37,888 nt of DNA from Flavobacterium xinjiangense (GCF_900142885.1 NZ_FRCL01000015.1:1-37888), one strand, 5' to 3'; counted from the stretch's first letter, positions 1 to 8,073 are shown. Notes: generated by a model from the sequence alone, not told the origin. Translations and numbers: made by a program.

Positions 1-480
1 GTTGGCTTCAGTCAAGCAGGATGGATAATCCCAATTGCTGCAAGCAAAAATCCACAAATAGAATTTATGGTTTTATTTAGTTGCCCTACAATTACAACTC
101 TAGAACAACTTCGATTTCAGTTTTATACTAATGGAAACAATAAATTTTGGGAAAATCATACAGAATCAGATGCTCGTGAACATACTAAAAATGACCCAGA
201 CAGGTATCAATTTACCACTACTGACCCAAAAAATTACTTGAATACTCTTTCAATTCCAGGACTTTGGCTTTTTGGTGAGAAAGATATCCAAATTCCCGTA
301 AAATTGTGCATAGAGCACTTAAATACATTTAAAGTTCAAGGCAAACCTTTCGAATATACTTTGTTTTCAACATTAGGACACAATACTGCTTCTGACAATA
401 TTACAGCACCTGTTGATATTTCAATTCAATGGATAAAACAGAAAGCTTTGAACATTAAAAAGTCTAAAGCATCAAAATAA
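1..480 (+). CDS. alpha/beta hydrolase, C-terminal part (partial at window edge)
   Basis: The reading frame is open from the first base and starts inside the nucleophile elbow (VGFSQAG, a GxSxG motif), so the N-terminal half lies outside the window. The visible 159 residues contain the nucleophile serine, an aspartate-containing segment (LFGEKDIQIP) and a late histidine (LGHNTA), which fits the Ser-Asp-His triad of alpha/beta hydrolases. A near-identical copy lies at 17553-18451. Base 1 here corresponds to base 17973 there, and roughly the first 130 bases look identical before differences accumulate. Unlike that copy, this one is not frameshifted. It is followed directly by a junction whose end sequence GCCTACAAC matches the start of the other copy's unit. 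The substrate cannot be told. Confidence 0.8.
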   Translation, partial: VGFSQAGWIIPIAASKNPQIEFMVLFSCPTITTLEQLRFQFYTNGNNKFWENHTESDAREHTKNDPDRYQFTTTDPKNYLNTLSIPGLWLFGEKDIQIPVKLCIEHLNTFKVQGKPFEYTLFSTLGHNTASDNITAPVDISIQWIKQKALNIKKSKASK

Positions 481-575
481 AGCACTGCCTACAACAGCAA
501 GGGTTTCGTTGCGTACGCAACACGAATAATGATACTTATGTTGAACGAAACCAGAGGTAGTTTAAAGAAAAATAT
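481..575 (+). repeat. Junction J1: unit end with hairpins (left half only)
   Basis: GCCTACAAC at 487-495, followed by AGC, is the unit end. It is the perfect complement of GTTGTAGGC, which starts the homologous hydrolase unit at 17493. Next comes a hairpin with arms GGTTTCGTT (502-510) and AACGAAACC (544-552) that encloses the palindrome TTGCGTACGCAA. The right half seen at other junctions (promoter and GACGTT) is missing, so the following TPR gene begins without a recognisable unit start. Confidence 0.6.
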
Positions 576-623
576 TTGTAGTTTAATCAGCAAAAGAAGA
601 AACATCAACAAGAAATTCAGCAA

Positions 624-1121
624 ATGAAAAAATTAATATTACTCGCTTCCTTACTAATAGTTTCATTAGTACAAGCACAGGATTACAATAGCTATTTAAC
701 GGAAGCAAAAAAGGCGATTGAGTCGGGAAACTTTAGGAAAGGTTATGACAGCTCTACCAAAGCAATCGAAATAAACAGCTCAAGTGTAGATGCTCGTAGA
801 ACTCGAATTAAGGCATCCTTAACTACATCGGCTCGGAAAGAGCATTTAGAAACGGCAATAACAGACCTTAATTACTTAATTAATCAAGATATAGACCCTG
901 CCCTGAATTATAAGCTTTTAGGAATTGCAGAAAGTGAACTTGCCAATTATATATATCGCTTTAATAGGACTGTTTCCGACCACGAAAAGTTAGCGTTATC
1001 ACATTATGAAAATGCTTTGGAGGCATATGATAAAGCTATTAATTTAATTCCAGAATTTGCTGAAGACTTGAAATATCGGGTAAACGATGCAAAAGAGAAA
1101 ATTGCCGACATAAAATCATAA
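624..1121 (+). CDS. small secreted/periplasmic TPR protein
   Basis: 165 residues. The first ~18 form a signal peptide (MKKLILLASLLIVSLVQAQ) with an AQ-type cleavage site and no lipobox cysteine. The rest is helical with tetratricopeptide-like character: residues ~23-50 (YLTEAKKAIESGNFRKGYD) and ~125-150 (YENALEAYDKAINLIPEF). TPR proteins of this kind bind other proteins in the periplasm; no partner can be named. The ATG is the first in frame after junction J1 and is preceded by an A-rich leader. It is the sole gene between J1 and J2. No catalytic motif is present. Confidence 0.65.
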   Translation: MKKLILLASLLIVSLVQAQDYNSYLTEAKKAIESGNFRKGYDSSTKAIEINSSSVDARRTRIKASLTTSARKEHLETAITDLNYLINQDIDPALNYKLLGIAESELANYIYRFNRTVSDHEKLALSHYENALEAYDKAINLIPEFAEDLKYRVNDAKEKIADIKS

Positions 1122-1244
1122 TAACTACTCAATAAGCCTACTAAAAAGTAAGCTTTTTATTATGCGGAAAGGGAATAAAATATTATTCTATTACCCGAAA
1201 TGGTAAATTAGCAAAAGTATTGGAGTATAAAGACATTTAATTGT

Positions 1245-1409
1245 TAGAGTTTCGGTTGGCCTGAAATGCCAAGGATGAAACTTGTGTTGAATGGAACCGG
1301 GGTAGTTAAAAAAGAATTTTAATTGTAGTTTAAATCATATATATTTACTTTGTAATTAACAAAATTGAGTTCGTTTGGAGGGTCTTAGACGATGTGACGT
1401 TTAGCTGCC
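1245..1409 (+). repeat. Junction J2: hairpin, promoter repeat and unit start GTTTAGCTGCC
   Basis: The left half (from ~1248) holds a hairpin with arms GAGTTTC / GAAACTT around TTGGC / GCCAA, the position that reads CGTGC / GCACG at other junctions. The right half has the -7-like TATATTTAC at 1340-1348, then AGTTCGT, GGAGG and a weak complementary arm, ending in GTGAC-GTTTAGCTGCC (1399-1409). The first 10 bases of that start are the perfect complement of GCAGCTAAAC at 2148-2157 after the next gene. Confidence 0.6.
1340..1348 (+). promoter_or_regulatory. Promoter -7 box in junction J2
   Basis: TATATTTAC resembles the Bacteroidota -7 consensus TAnnTTTG. The same box recurs at 7444, 14709, 15407 and 18544 (AATATTTAC at 17435), each time about 50-60 bases before a unit start. 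It would transcribe the racemase gene. The -33 element is not clear in any copy. Confidence 0.45.
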
Positions 1410-1453
1410 ACCTTGCTGAACCACTAAACAAAGACAAACAAACAAATAAAAAA

Positions 1454-2134
1454 ATGAAGAAAATCGGATTAGTTGGAGGAATAAGTTGGACATCAACATT
1501 AGACTATTATAAATTTATAAATGAAGGAGTAAATGCAAAACTAGGTGGACTGAATTTTGCTGAGTGTATTATTTACTCATTAAACTTTGGAGACATTTAT
1601 ACTCAAAGTTGGGACAATTCATATGACTTACTACTTAATGCTTGTAACAGCTTAAAGAAAAGTGGAGCAGATGGTATTGCGTTGTGTGCAAATACTGCAC
1701 ATCTTTATGCTGATAGAATTCAGCAAGATATTAACTTACCTGTAATTCACATAGTTACAGAAACAGCTAAAACAATCAACAAAAAAGAGTTTAAGAAAAT
1801 TGGGCTTTTAGGGACAAAATTCACAATGGAGATGGACTTTTACAGAAACAAACTTGAAATGTTTGGGCTTGAGGTTTTGACACCTGAAAAACTTGAAACA
1901 AGAGAATATATCCAATACACATTAAGGGAAGAATTGGGTATTGGTTTTATTAACCCAGAAACAAAGAAAAAGTATAAAGAAATTGTAAAAGACTTGGAGG
2001 ACAAAGGAGCAGAATGTATTGTACTAGGTTGTACAGAAATACCAATGTTAGTAAGCCAAGATGATTTTGAAATTCCCGTATTTGATACTACAAAAATTCA
2101 CTCACAGGCAATTGTGGAATTTATGACTTCTTGA
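1454..2134 (+). CDS. aspartate/glutamate racemase family protein
   Basis: 226 residues from the ATG at 1454, chosen over an upstream extension because the family's N-terminus begins with the nucleotide-like strand MKKIGLVGGISW. Both cysteines that act as acid/base catalysts in cofactor-independent amino acid racemases are present in their usual contexts: CANTAH (residue ~77) and GCTEIP (residue ~193). The family interconverts L- and D-aspartate or glutamate in the cytoplasm, and YgeA-like members have broader specificity, so the exact substrate is open. The gene sits alone in a unit bounded by GTTTAGCTGC and GCAGCTAAAC. Confidence 0.88.
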   Translation: MKKIGLVGGISWTSTLDYYKFINEGVNAKLGGLNFAECIIYSLNFGDIYTQSWDNSYDLLLNACNSLKKSGADGIALCANTAHLYADRIQQDINLPVIHIVTETAKTINKKEFKKIGLLGTKFTMEMDFYRNKLEMFGLEVLTPEKLETREYIQYTLREELGIGFINPETKKKYKEIVKDLEDKGAECIVLGCTEIPMLVSQDDFEIPVFDTTKIHSQAIVEFMTS

Positions 2135-2143
2135 CAAACTAAA

Positions 2144-2286
2144 GGCAGCAGCTAAACATGGGTTTGGCAAAAGTGCGACATTAGTGCTAAATTGAGCATT
2201 TGGAATTCTAATAAACATTTGTGCTAAATTGAACATTTGTGCTTCTATTTCCCCACCTTCGCCAAGCCCTGTCCGTTGTGCGTCAT
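2144..2286 (+). repeat. Junction J3: unit end GCAGCTAAAC, long stem, unit start GTTGTGCGTCAT
   Basis: GCAGCTAAAC (2148-2157) closes the racemase unit. It is followed by GGGTTTGGC, which pairs with GCCAAGCCC just before the next start (8 of 9 pairs). Between the arms the sequence GTGCTAAATTGA(G/A)CATTTG occurs twice, near 2189 and 2220. The next unit starts at GTTGTGCGTCAT (2275-2286), the same 12 bases as at 3951-3962. This junction type differs from the GGTTTCGTTG type. Confidence 0.5.
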
Positions 2287-2306
2287 GAAAAAAAAATACC
2301 ATCAGA

Positions 2307-3035
2307 ATGAAAGTAAAATCAGAATGGCAATATATATTTAAACTTTGCGGCACATTTTTGATTGTTGCAACAATCTCTTGTAATAACCAAAGTCAAAATA
2401 AGGGAAATAAGATAGTACAGGCTAAAAATAATATTCAACCCATTGAAAATGGGATTGACACCATAAGGTTGAAATACACAACAGGAGTTCATTCAATTTT
2501 AGAGGATAGTAAAGGAAATATTTGGTTTGGTAGTTACAACGAAGGAGCGTGTTTGCTTCATAATGGGGAGCTCCAATATTTCACAACAAAAAACGGATTA
2601 AGTGACAATCAGGTAAGGAATATTTATGAAGATAAAAATGGCATAATTTGGTTTCAATGTGGGATAGGATTAAGTAGTTATGATGGGCAAAAAATAACTG
2701 ATTATAAAGAAAGAAATTATAACTCAAAAAAACAGTGGAAATTAACTGATAGTGATGTTTGGTTTAAAGGCAATGAAACCGTTGGCTACAACAAACTTGA
2801 AGGGTATCCGGGAGTGTATCAATATGACGGACAAAAGCTTTCGTATCGCACGTTTCCTGTTACACCAAAATCTGGGGATAATTTTACATATTCAATTTCA
2901 ACACCTTTTGTCAAAGGTAAAAATGGAACCCATAATTTTTTCCATAAATCCTGCCGGATTAGTTGGCATTGGATAGGCGATTTTGCTTTGAGTTTCTCAC
3001 AATATTTAGCCCTAAAAACTTTCGACCACTCCTGA
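2307..3035 (+). pseudogene. two-component-type beta-propeller lipoprotein, truncated
   Basis: The first ~210 residues are a lipoprotein (lipobox-like IVATISC near residue 25) with propeller repeats of the sensor-histidine-kinase Reg_prop type: HSILEDSKGNIWFGSYNEG, then VRNIYEDKNGIIWFQCG. Around base 2937 the propeller pattern stops in mid-blade and the remaining ~30 residues are unrelated, reading into the leftover end of an IS1182-family transposase on the other strand. The full protein would have had several more blades. I infer that an IS insertion cut the gene and that later deletion removed most of the IS. Confidence 0.7.
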
Positions 3036-3255
3036 CTCCGTTGAGATAACCGTATAAATAGATCTTTTAAAACACTTTACTATTAAAACTCGGCCGACCT
3101 TCGGTCTTGAGCGTTTTTACAGCAAAATCGAGTTTTGAGATGTCAATATATTCGACAAAGGCATCTATAAATCGCACCTGATTATCGGGACTTATAGTAT
3201 CTTCTAAACTTGAAAAACGCATCTGGAGACGGGAAATACCTGTGATATGTTGCAT
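2975..3255 (-). pseudogene. IS1182-family transposase N-terminal remnant
   Basis: On the minus strand from ATG 3253-3255 the frame begins MQHITGISRLQMRFSSLED and continues through GRPSFNSKVF, the conserved start of IS1182-family transposases. After a stop codon the same frame goes on as KIYLYGYLNGVRSGRKF, also typical of the family, and then decays. The catalytic DDE part is absent, so it is inactive. It faces leftwards into the truncated propeller gene. Confidence 0.8.
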
Positions 3256-3350
3256 TCTTAAAAATACGAAAAATCTTCTTTTTATACAAGTATTTTGTTA
3301 TATTTGATGTAGATACAACAGAGTTTTTTTCACAGACTGACGTTAGCGGT
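3256..3350 (+). repeat. Junction J4: IS-type leader with promoter, unit start GTTAGCGGT
   Basis: Behind the transposase start lies a leader shared with 9052-9146 and 10795-10889: an ATACGAAAAATCTTCTTTTT-like stretch, AAGTATTTTG, and the -7 box TATATTTG at ~3300. It ends TTCACAGACTGAC-GTTAGCGGT (3342-3350). That start is the perfect 9 bp complement of ACCGCTAAC at 6299-6307. This is a second class of right half, sharing only the terminal ACTGACGTT with the class at J2. Confidence 0.6.
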
Positions 3351-3395
3351 CATTGTAAACGAAACTCACGACAGACAGCAGATACACTAAAATCT

Positions 3396-3935
3396 ATGGC
3401 CGAAAAGAAAAATATATTTGTAATTATTGGAAGTGCAAGTTCAAATTCTGCGAACTTAAAACTTGTTGAAAAAATCGCAAGAATGACAGAAAATGAATTC
3501 AACTTGACAATCTTTAACGACTTGAAATCTCTGCCGCATTTTGACCCAGAACTTTCAGCCGACAATCCACCGAAACAAATTATAGAATTTAGAAACGCAA
3601 TTGAAAAATCAGACGGATTAATAATTTGTACACCCGAATATGTTTTTAGTATTCCAAGTGGACTGAAAAATGCAATTGAATGGTGTATTTCGACAACAAT
3701 ATTTTCAGACAAGCCAAACGGACTGATAACAGCTTCTGCAAGTGGGCAAAAAGGACACGAAGAGTTGCAATTGATTATGAAAGCAGCAATGACTAAATTT
3801 ACCAACGAAACAACTTTGTTAATTCAAGGTGTAAAAGGGAAATTTGATGAGCAAGGTAATTTAATTGATATTGAAACACACAAACGGTTAGACAATTTCA
3901 TAAACGATTTTATTAATTTAGTTAACGACAAATAG
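3396..3935 (+). CDS. NADPH-dependent FMN reductase family protein
   Basis: 179 residues with a flavodoxin-like fold. It starts IFVIIGSASSNSANLKLVEK, the phosphate-binding loop for FMN, and has CTPEYVFSIPSGLKNAIEW at residues ~78-97, the family signature around the isoalloxazine ring. Members reduce FMN, quinones or azo compounds using NAD(P)H in the cytoplasm. The ATG follows the unit start at 3342 by 45 bases. A Crp-like regulator starts 28 bases after its stop, so the two may be co-transcribed from the TATATTTG promoter in J4. The substrate is unknown. Confidence 0.9.
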   Translation: MAEKKNIFVIIGSASSNSANLKLVEKIARMTENEFNLTIFNDLKSLPHFDPELSADNPPKQIIEFRNAIEKSDGLIICTPEYVFSIPSGLKNAIEWCISTTIFSDKPNGLITASASGQKGHEELQLIMKAAMTKFTNETTLLIQGVKGKFDEQGNLIDIETHKRLDNFINDFINLVNDK

Positions 3936-3950
3936 ACAAAGGAAAAACAA

Positions 3951-3962
3951 GTTGTGCGTCAT
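3951..3962 (+). repeat. Unit-start-like motif GTTGTGCGTCAT
   Basis: Identical over 12 bases to the unit start at 2275-2286 and also placed just ahead of a start codon. No matching end (ATGACGCACAAC) and no hairpin junction is visible here. It may mark an old boundary inside what now behaves as one longer unit (3342-6307). Confidence 0.4.
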
Positions 3963-3963
3963 T

Positions 3964-4557
3964 ATGGAAAACTCGCTAAATAAAGAACATATTATAAAAA
4001 ATATCAGTCAGACATATACAAAACTGACTGACAATACTATATCAGACTATATCCGAGTATCTAAAATTTTCACATTAGACAAATCGACATTATTAGTTAA
4101 AGAAGGACAGAATGCAGACAAAATATATTTTATAGCAAACGGTTCAGCAAGAGCATACTATTTGAAAGACGGAAAAGAGATAACCGATTGGTTTGCTTTT
4201 GAAAATGACTTTATAAGCTCAATTGGTAGCTTTTTCGAAAATATTCCTAGCCCTCATTTTATTGAACTTCTTGAAACGACTACCTTTTTAGAAATAACTA
4301 GAAAAGATGTTTTTGAATTATCCGATAAACACCATGACTTTGAGCGATTAGGAAGGGTTGTTACTACAAAAACAATGTTGACTTTGCGTAAAAGAATAAT
4401 TTCTCTTCAATTTGAAACTGCACAACAGAAGTATGAAAACCTTATTAATAATCGACCTGACATTACTCAAAGAGTGCCTTTAACCCATATTGCATCATAT
4501 CTTGGAATTACTCTTGAAACATTGAGTAGAATTCGTAATCAAAAAATACGAATTTGA
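3964..4557 (+). CDS. Crp/Fnr family transcriptional regulator
   Basis: 197 residues from the ATG at 3964; an upstream extension would run through the repeat motif. Residues ~30-120 form a cyclic-nucleotide-binding-like jelly roll (LLVKEGQNADKIYFIANGSA). The C-terminus holds a helix-turn-helix (ITQRVPLTHIASYLGITLETLSRIR). The arginine and serine that contact cAMP in CRP are not evident, as is usual for Bacteroidota members, so the ligand is unknown. It lies directly after the FMN reductase gene and before a small membrane protein gene, which suggests it controls this small cluster. Confidence 0.9.
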   Translation: MENSLNKEHIIKNISQTYTKLTDNTISDYIRVSKIFTLDKSTLLVKEGQNADKIYFIANGSARAYYLKDGKEITDWFAFENDFISSIGSFFENIPSPHFIELLETTTFLEITRKDVFELSDKHHDFERLGRVVTTKTMLTLRKRIISLQFETAQQKYENLINNRPDITQRVPLTHIASYLGITLETLSRIRNQKIRI

Positions 4558-4608
4558 TTTATATCAAATGTAATCCAATTGAATGGAGGTATTTTTGCAA
4601 AAAAAAAT

Positions 4609-4932
4609 ATGAAATTAATATACACAATTACAATTTGGCTATTTTTATTTTTAGGTTTAGGTCATTGTATCTTTACATTTAAAAGATATTCAACCATTGA
4701 AGCCAATTCACTTTGGTTTTTTTCTGCAGCTCTTGGAGTAATATTTGGTGGGCTTATAAATTATATAAATTTGAAAGAGGCTTCACCATTAACAAATTCT
4801 ATAACTCTGGGTGTAAATGTATTCCAATTCCTTTTTTACTGTGTTTTGGCTTACAACATTCAAAAACCAATAATTTTTGTAGCCCTAATTTTTGCTTTTT
4901 TATTACTAGTGTTTTCAATTATAAATAAATAA
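4609..4932 (+). CDS. small four-helix membrane protein
   Basis: 107 residues from the ATG at 4609, preceded by a GGAGG at 4583 and an A-run; a 10-residue longer start at 4579 is possible. The hydropathy pattern shows four membrane segments at residues ~3-20, 33-53, 61-80 and 83-104, with almost no soluble part. No family motif is recognised. The position behind a Crp-like regulator suggests a regulated target. A hairpin CTCGTG / CACGAG lies just downstream at ~4943-4973. Confidence 0.55.
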   Translation: MKLIYTITIWLFLFLGLGHCIFTFKRYSTIEANSLWFFSAALGVIFGGLINYINLKEASPLTNSITLGVNVFQFLFYCVLAYNIQKPIIFVALIFAFLLLVFSIINK

Positions 4933-4991
4933 CTAACCCCTGCTCGTGTCTCGGAACCACAAATGGCACGAGGAAAAAACTTAAATCGAAA

Positions 4992-5464
4992 ATGATTTGA
5001 AGAGAATACGAATTGGAATGGTCAGGAACGGGACGCTCGCCTTTAGATTTGTTCTTTGAAAAATCAGTTGACATCAATGCAGAACCTTCAAAGGTTTAGA
5101 ACACATTGACAAATTCAAACATTATTAAAGAGTATCTATTCGGGATAGAAACAATTACCGACTGGAAAGTTGGAAGTGAAATAATTTTTCAAGGAGAATA
5201 TGAGGGACACAAATACAAAGACAGAGGTGTTATTCATGAAAATAGTTTGAATAAATTATTAGGTTATAGTTATTGGAGTGGCTTTTCTGGACTGGAAGAC
5301 AAACCCGAAAATTATTCTTTGGTAACTTACGCCTTGACAGAAAGTAACAATATAACAAAATTGACTTGGACGCATAAGGGTTATGCAAGTGAGAAGGACA
5401 CAAACACTCAGACAGGGCGATGTACGAATTTCTTGTGAAGATTAAAAAAATAGTTGAACGATAG
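4992..5464 (+). pseudogene. SRPBCC (AHSA1-like) domain protein, broken
   Basis: The frame starting ATG 4992 has a stop at codon 3 and another at 5097-5099, where TAG replaces what should be a tryptophan (PSKV-stop-NTLTNS). It then reads on through a clear SRPBCC domain (IIKEYLFGIETITDWKVGS ... ITKLTWTHKGYAS). Near 5405-5420 a frameshift moves the C-terminal helix (MYEFLVKIKKIVER) to another frame. These proteins form a helix-grip ligand-binding cavity. Three separate lesions make a functional product unlikely. A shorter translation from TTG 5106 would lack the first strand and the last helix. Confidence 0.75.
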
Positions 5465-5643
5465 CAGACAGTTTCGGCTTAACAACCTTTTCTCATGGGC
5501 AGTTGCGTAGTTGGACAGCGGACAAAGACGAAAGAAAATAACAACAACAAAACGCTAAAAGCATCTTCAAAAAATCGGCAACTCAAGTTAGAATTTTTAA
5601 GGATTAAGACTTTTTTTTAGCATATCAAATTTAGATTGCAATT
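5465..5643. other. Gene-free spacer before DUF2867 gene
   Basis: About 180 AT-rich bases. It contains sequence like the tail of other cassette units (GTTGGACAGCGGACAAAG) and, just before the next ATG, a T-run and ATATCAAATTTAG, which may hold a promoter. No complementary unit ends are visible here. Confidence 0.3.
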
Positions 5644-6306
5644 ATGAAAATAACACCAAAAATCAAAATAGATAAACACTCGCATCTTACGCAATTCTTT
5701 AAAGTGCACACTCTACTTAGTGATTTTGAGTTAGAGGATGTATGGCAGGTTCCGGTAATCCTAACTTCAAATCATAGCCTTCATATATTTGTTGAACATT
5801 TTAATATATCACTAAATAAAATCATGGATAAAGGTGTGGCTGGTTTTTTATTCCAACTTCGATTGTGGCTTGGTAAATTTTTGAATTTAGACGATAAAAA
5901 TCAATTAGTTAGAGAACTGACTCCTGGTAGTATTCGCCATCGCTATGCACACGAGGAAGGTTTGAGTTTTGAAGATTTACCTGCTCTTAGTAATGGTAGT
6001 CCTGATTTTAAACCCGTTTACACACTGAAAAATGAATATCTCTCTGAAATTGATAATAAAACAGTACATGCTGCATTGCATTTTAGTCGTGTTCCTATTG
6101 GAGAAGCGATTTGGGGAGTACACATGGCTGTATATGTAAAGCCAAAAGGGTCTTTTGGGAAGATTTATATGCTTTTGATTAAGCCATTTAGGTTGTGGAT
6201 TGTTTATCCTGCTTTAATGAAAATTATAAAGAATGAATGGGAATCTTTTGTAAGATTAGACACCTTAGCACAAAATGACGGACAAGATAAAACAACGAAC
6301 CGCTAA
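5644..6306 (+). CDS. DUF2867-like protein
   Basis: 220 residues. The C-terminal half has the pattern of DUF2867 proteins: TVHAALHFSRVPIGEAIWG at ~136-155, HMAVYVKPKG, then the hydrophobic KIYMLLIKPFRLWIVYPALM. Proteins of this family often occur alone or fused to NAD-binding epimerase domains, and their function is not established. The C-terminus (TTNR) and the stop codon TAA lie inside the unit end ACCGCTAAC, so the repeat supplies the last codons. It is the last gene of the unit that starts at 3342. Confidence 0.6.
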   Translation: MKITPKIKIDKHSHLTQFFKVHTLLSDFELEDVWQVPVILTSNHSLHIFVEHFNISLNKIMDKGVAGFLFQLRLWLGKFLNLDDKNQLVRELTPGSIRHRYAHEEGLSFEDLPALSNGSPDFKPVYTLKNEYLSEIDNKTVHAALHFSRVPIGEAIWGVHMAVYVKPKGSFGKIYMLLIKPFRLWIVYPALMKIIKNEWESFVRLDTLAQNDGQDKTTNR

Positions 6307-6539
6307 CAGCTGTTTTGAGCTAGCTGGAGTTTAGTGAAATTACCGTTTCGCATCAAGTTTTCGTCAAGCCGAAAATTGAGCGGTTACGATTTTCCAGCCA
6401 TCACAAAGCGCCGAGACGTCAGACTGTCTAAAAACCTAAAACGACCCTCTGAGAATTGCATATTTGAGATTTTTCAAAGATGGGAATCCGAATATGAAAT
6501 ATTAAAATGGAGGTTATTAGACACACTGACGTTAGCAGC
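6299..6539 (+). repeat. Junction J5: unit end ACCGCTAAC, stem, unit start GTTAGCAGC
   Basis: ACCGCTAAC (6299-6307), followed by AGC, is the perfect complement of GTTAGCGGT at 3342. Behind it, AGCTGG near 6323 can pair with CCAGC near 6391, around weaker internal arms. The right part has GGAGGTTATTAGACACACTGAC before GTTAGCAGC (6531-6539). No GCTGCTAAC end is found downstream, where the next unit is damaged. Confidence 0.5.
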
Positions 6540-6572
6540 AAGCATTTGGCACGACACCAAAAAAAGGATAAT

Positions 6573-6977
6573 ATGAACATAGAATATAGTTTTGACAAGC
6601 GACCATCAGCAGACCAAATAATTGAACTTTACGACAATGCAGGTTTACCAAGACCAACAAGCGACAAAGAACGAATACAGAAAATGTTTGATAATTCAAA
6701 TCTTATCGTTACAGCTTGGGACAGTGAATTATTAGTCGGCGTTTCACGTTCAATTACAGACTGGGTTTGGGCTTGCTATCTCTCCGACCTTGCAGTTAGA
6801 AACGACTACAAAAAAGAAGGTATAGGTAAACAACTCATAAACTTTACGAAGGAAAAAGTTGGTGACCAATCTATGGTTTTGCTTTTATCAGTTCCAACCG
6901 CAATGGAATATTACCCAAAAGTTGGTTTTGAAAAACAAGAAAGTAGTTTTATAATAAACAGAGCAGAATGGAAATAA
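6573..6977 (+). CDS. GNAT family N-acetyltransferase
   Basis: 134 residues from the ATG at 6573, chosen because homologous GNAT domains begin with a short strand (MNIEYSF) and because upstream codons lie in the junction. The acetyl-CoA binding motif A is visible at ~74-96: LAVRNDYKKEGIGKQLINF, with the Q/RxxGxG/A-type turn KKEGIGKQ. The C-terminal YYPKVGFEKQ is the usual motif B end. Such enzymes transfer an acetyl group to an amine of a small molecule or protein; the acceptor is unknown. Its stop overlaps the start of the PNPOx fragment by a few bases. Confidence 0.9.
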   Translation: MNIEYSFDKRPSADQIIELYDNAGLPRPTSDKERIQKMFDNSNLIVTAWDSELLVGVSRSITDWVWACYLSDLAVRNDYKKEGIGKQLINFTKEKVGDQSMVLLLSVPTAMEYYPKVGFEKQESSFIINRAEWK

Positions 6978-7147
6978 CACCATTAGAAATTTTCAACCAA
7001 TGGTTTGATGAAGAACTCAAATTGACAAAGGTAAGAATACCGACAGCTTGTTGTTTATCAACTATTGGAACAGACAATTATCCCCGCTACCGAACGAATC
7101 CTTTCGTGTGTTACTTAACCCCGACCGCGCAAAATGGTAAAAAATAA
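6968..7147 (+). pseudogene. pyridoxamine phosphate oxidase-like protein, N-terminal fragment
   Basis: A 59-codon frame starts inside the end of the acetyltransferase gene. Its first ~39 residues (ITPLEIFNQWFDEELKLTK, then VRIPTACCLSTIGTDNYP) look like the start of the PNPOx flavin-binding family, which normally continues with an R-x-V-x-L-K strand. Here the frame changes abruptly to unrelated residues and stops, so about three quarters of the protein is missing. The overlap with the GNAT stop suggests the two genes were once translated together. Confidence 0.65.
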
Positions 7148-7409
7148 TAGAACTAATTATAGTTTGGGTTTTATGTCTTTACCTTTTAGGGAAGATTTAT
7201 GCGCTTAGGAGGGTTTATGATATATATGGTAGTTGGAATAGTAGGGGGAAGGAATGAAATAGATGCTGAGAGTTTTTTTTTAGGGGCTAATTTTATCATC
7301 TAATTTTAAAATTTCATAATAATGCACTGTCCTTTTTTTTAGTGTATATGGATGATTTTATCAAATATGAATACCCTAGTTAGGGATAATTATATAATAT
7401 GAAAACCGA
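7148..7409. other. Gene-free stretch, no recognised content
   Basis: Very AT-rich sequence with T-runs near 7268 and 7332. No open frame of note, no clear terminator and no unit end was found. It may be the decayed tail of the PNPOx unit. Confidence 0.3.
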
Positions 7410-7507
7410 CTAGAAATAGTTTTTAATTGTAGTGTAAATCTAATATATTTACTTTCTGATTGACAAAACAAAGTACATTTGAAACTTTTTACCCTAGCGT
7501 TTCAGGC
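7410..7507 (+). repeat. Junction J6: promoter right half, unit start GTTTCAGGC
   Basis: This matches the right half seen at J2 (TTTTTAATTGTAGTGTAAATC, then TATATTTAC at 7444-7452). The last 25 bases diverge: TACCCTAGC replaces GACGAACTGAC before GTTTCAGGC (7499-7507). No GCCTGAAAC partner is found after the next gene. Confidence 0.45.
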
Positions 7508-7544
7508 AAACTGAAGCAGCAGACTCTCAAACTTAATAAACATA

Positions 7545-8054
7545 ATGGAAAAATACGTACGACAATTAATTACAATAGAGTTTGTCGACAAAAAAGAAAT
7601 CTTTAGTGGTTTTCTTATTGATTGGACCGAGGATTGGATTTTACTGAAAAATAATCCGGTCGATTTTATAATTGATGGCTACACAATATTAAAAAACAAA
7701 AATGTAAAGGCAATTATTCAAGACAAAGATCATGAATTTACAGAAAGAGTAATTAAACTAAAAGGTTTAAAAACAAGCGCAGAACAAATAATTCCGCTGA
7801 CAGATTTATCTTCCATAATACACTTTCTAGCAAACAAATATGAGATTTTGCAAATAGCAACAAAATCAGATAAAGCAGTGTATCTGGGTAAACTCATAAA
7901 ACTAAAGGAAGAGGAACTGCTCATAGACTTTTTGGGAACCGAAGGACAATTTGAGGGAGAGATGAGTTTTAAGCCAAACAAAATACGAGTGATCGAATTT
8001 GATACGGATTACATCAATTCGTTGAAACTAATTGTTGAGGACGAAAAGTCATGA
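7545..8054 (+). CDS. uncharacterised protein with two similar beta-barrel-like halves
   Basis: 169 residues, no family recognised. Two segments look alike: residues ~19-60 (FSGFLIDWTEDWILLKNN ... VKAI) and ~112-155 (YLGKLIKLKEEELLIDFL ... IRVIEF). Each is a G-x-L-I strand, a hairpin ending ILLK or LLID, and a closing strand with a hydrophobic pair, as in small SH3-like or Sm-like barrels. Such folds often bind RNA or peptides, but nothing here shows which. There is no signal peptide and no membrane segment. It is the only intact gene between 7,148 and 9,177. Confidence 0.5.
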   Translation: MEKYVRQLITIEFVDKKEIFSGFLIDWTEDWILLKNNPVDFIIDGYTILKNKNVKAIIQDKDHEFTERVIKLKGLKTSAEQIIPLTDLSSIIHFLANKYEILQIATKSDKAVYLGKLIKLKEEELLIDFLGTEGQFEGEMSFKPNKIRVIEFDTDYINSLKLIVEDEKS

Positions 8055-8073
8055 AAAGAGAAAACATTAATCC

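Noticed and set aside
2102..2353. Minus-strand 83-codon frame
   Set aside because: It overlaps the racemase end, junction J3 and the propeller start, and its composition looks random.
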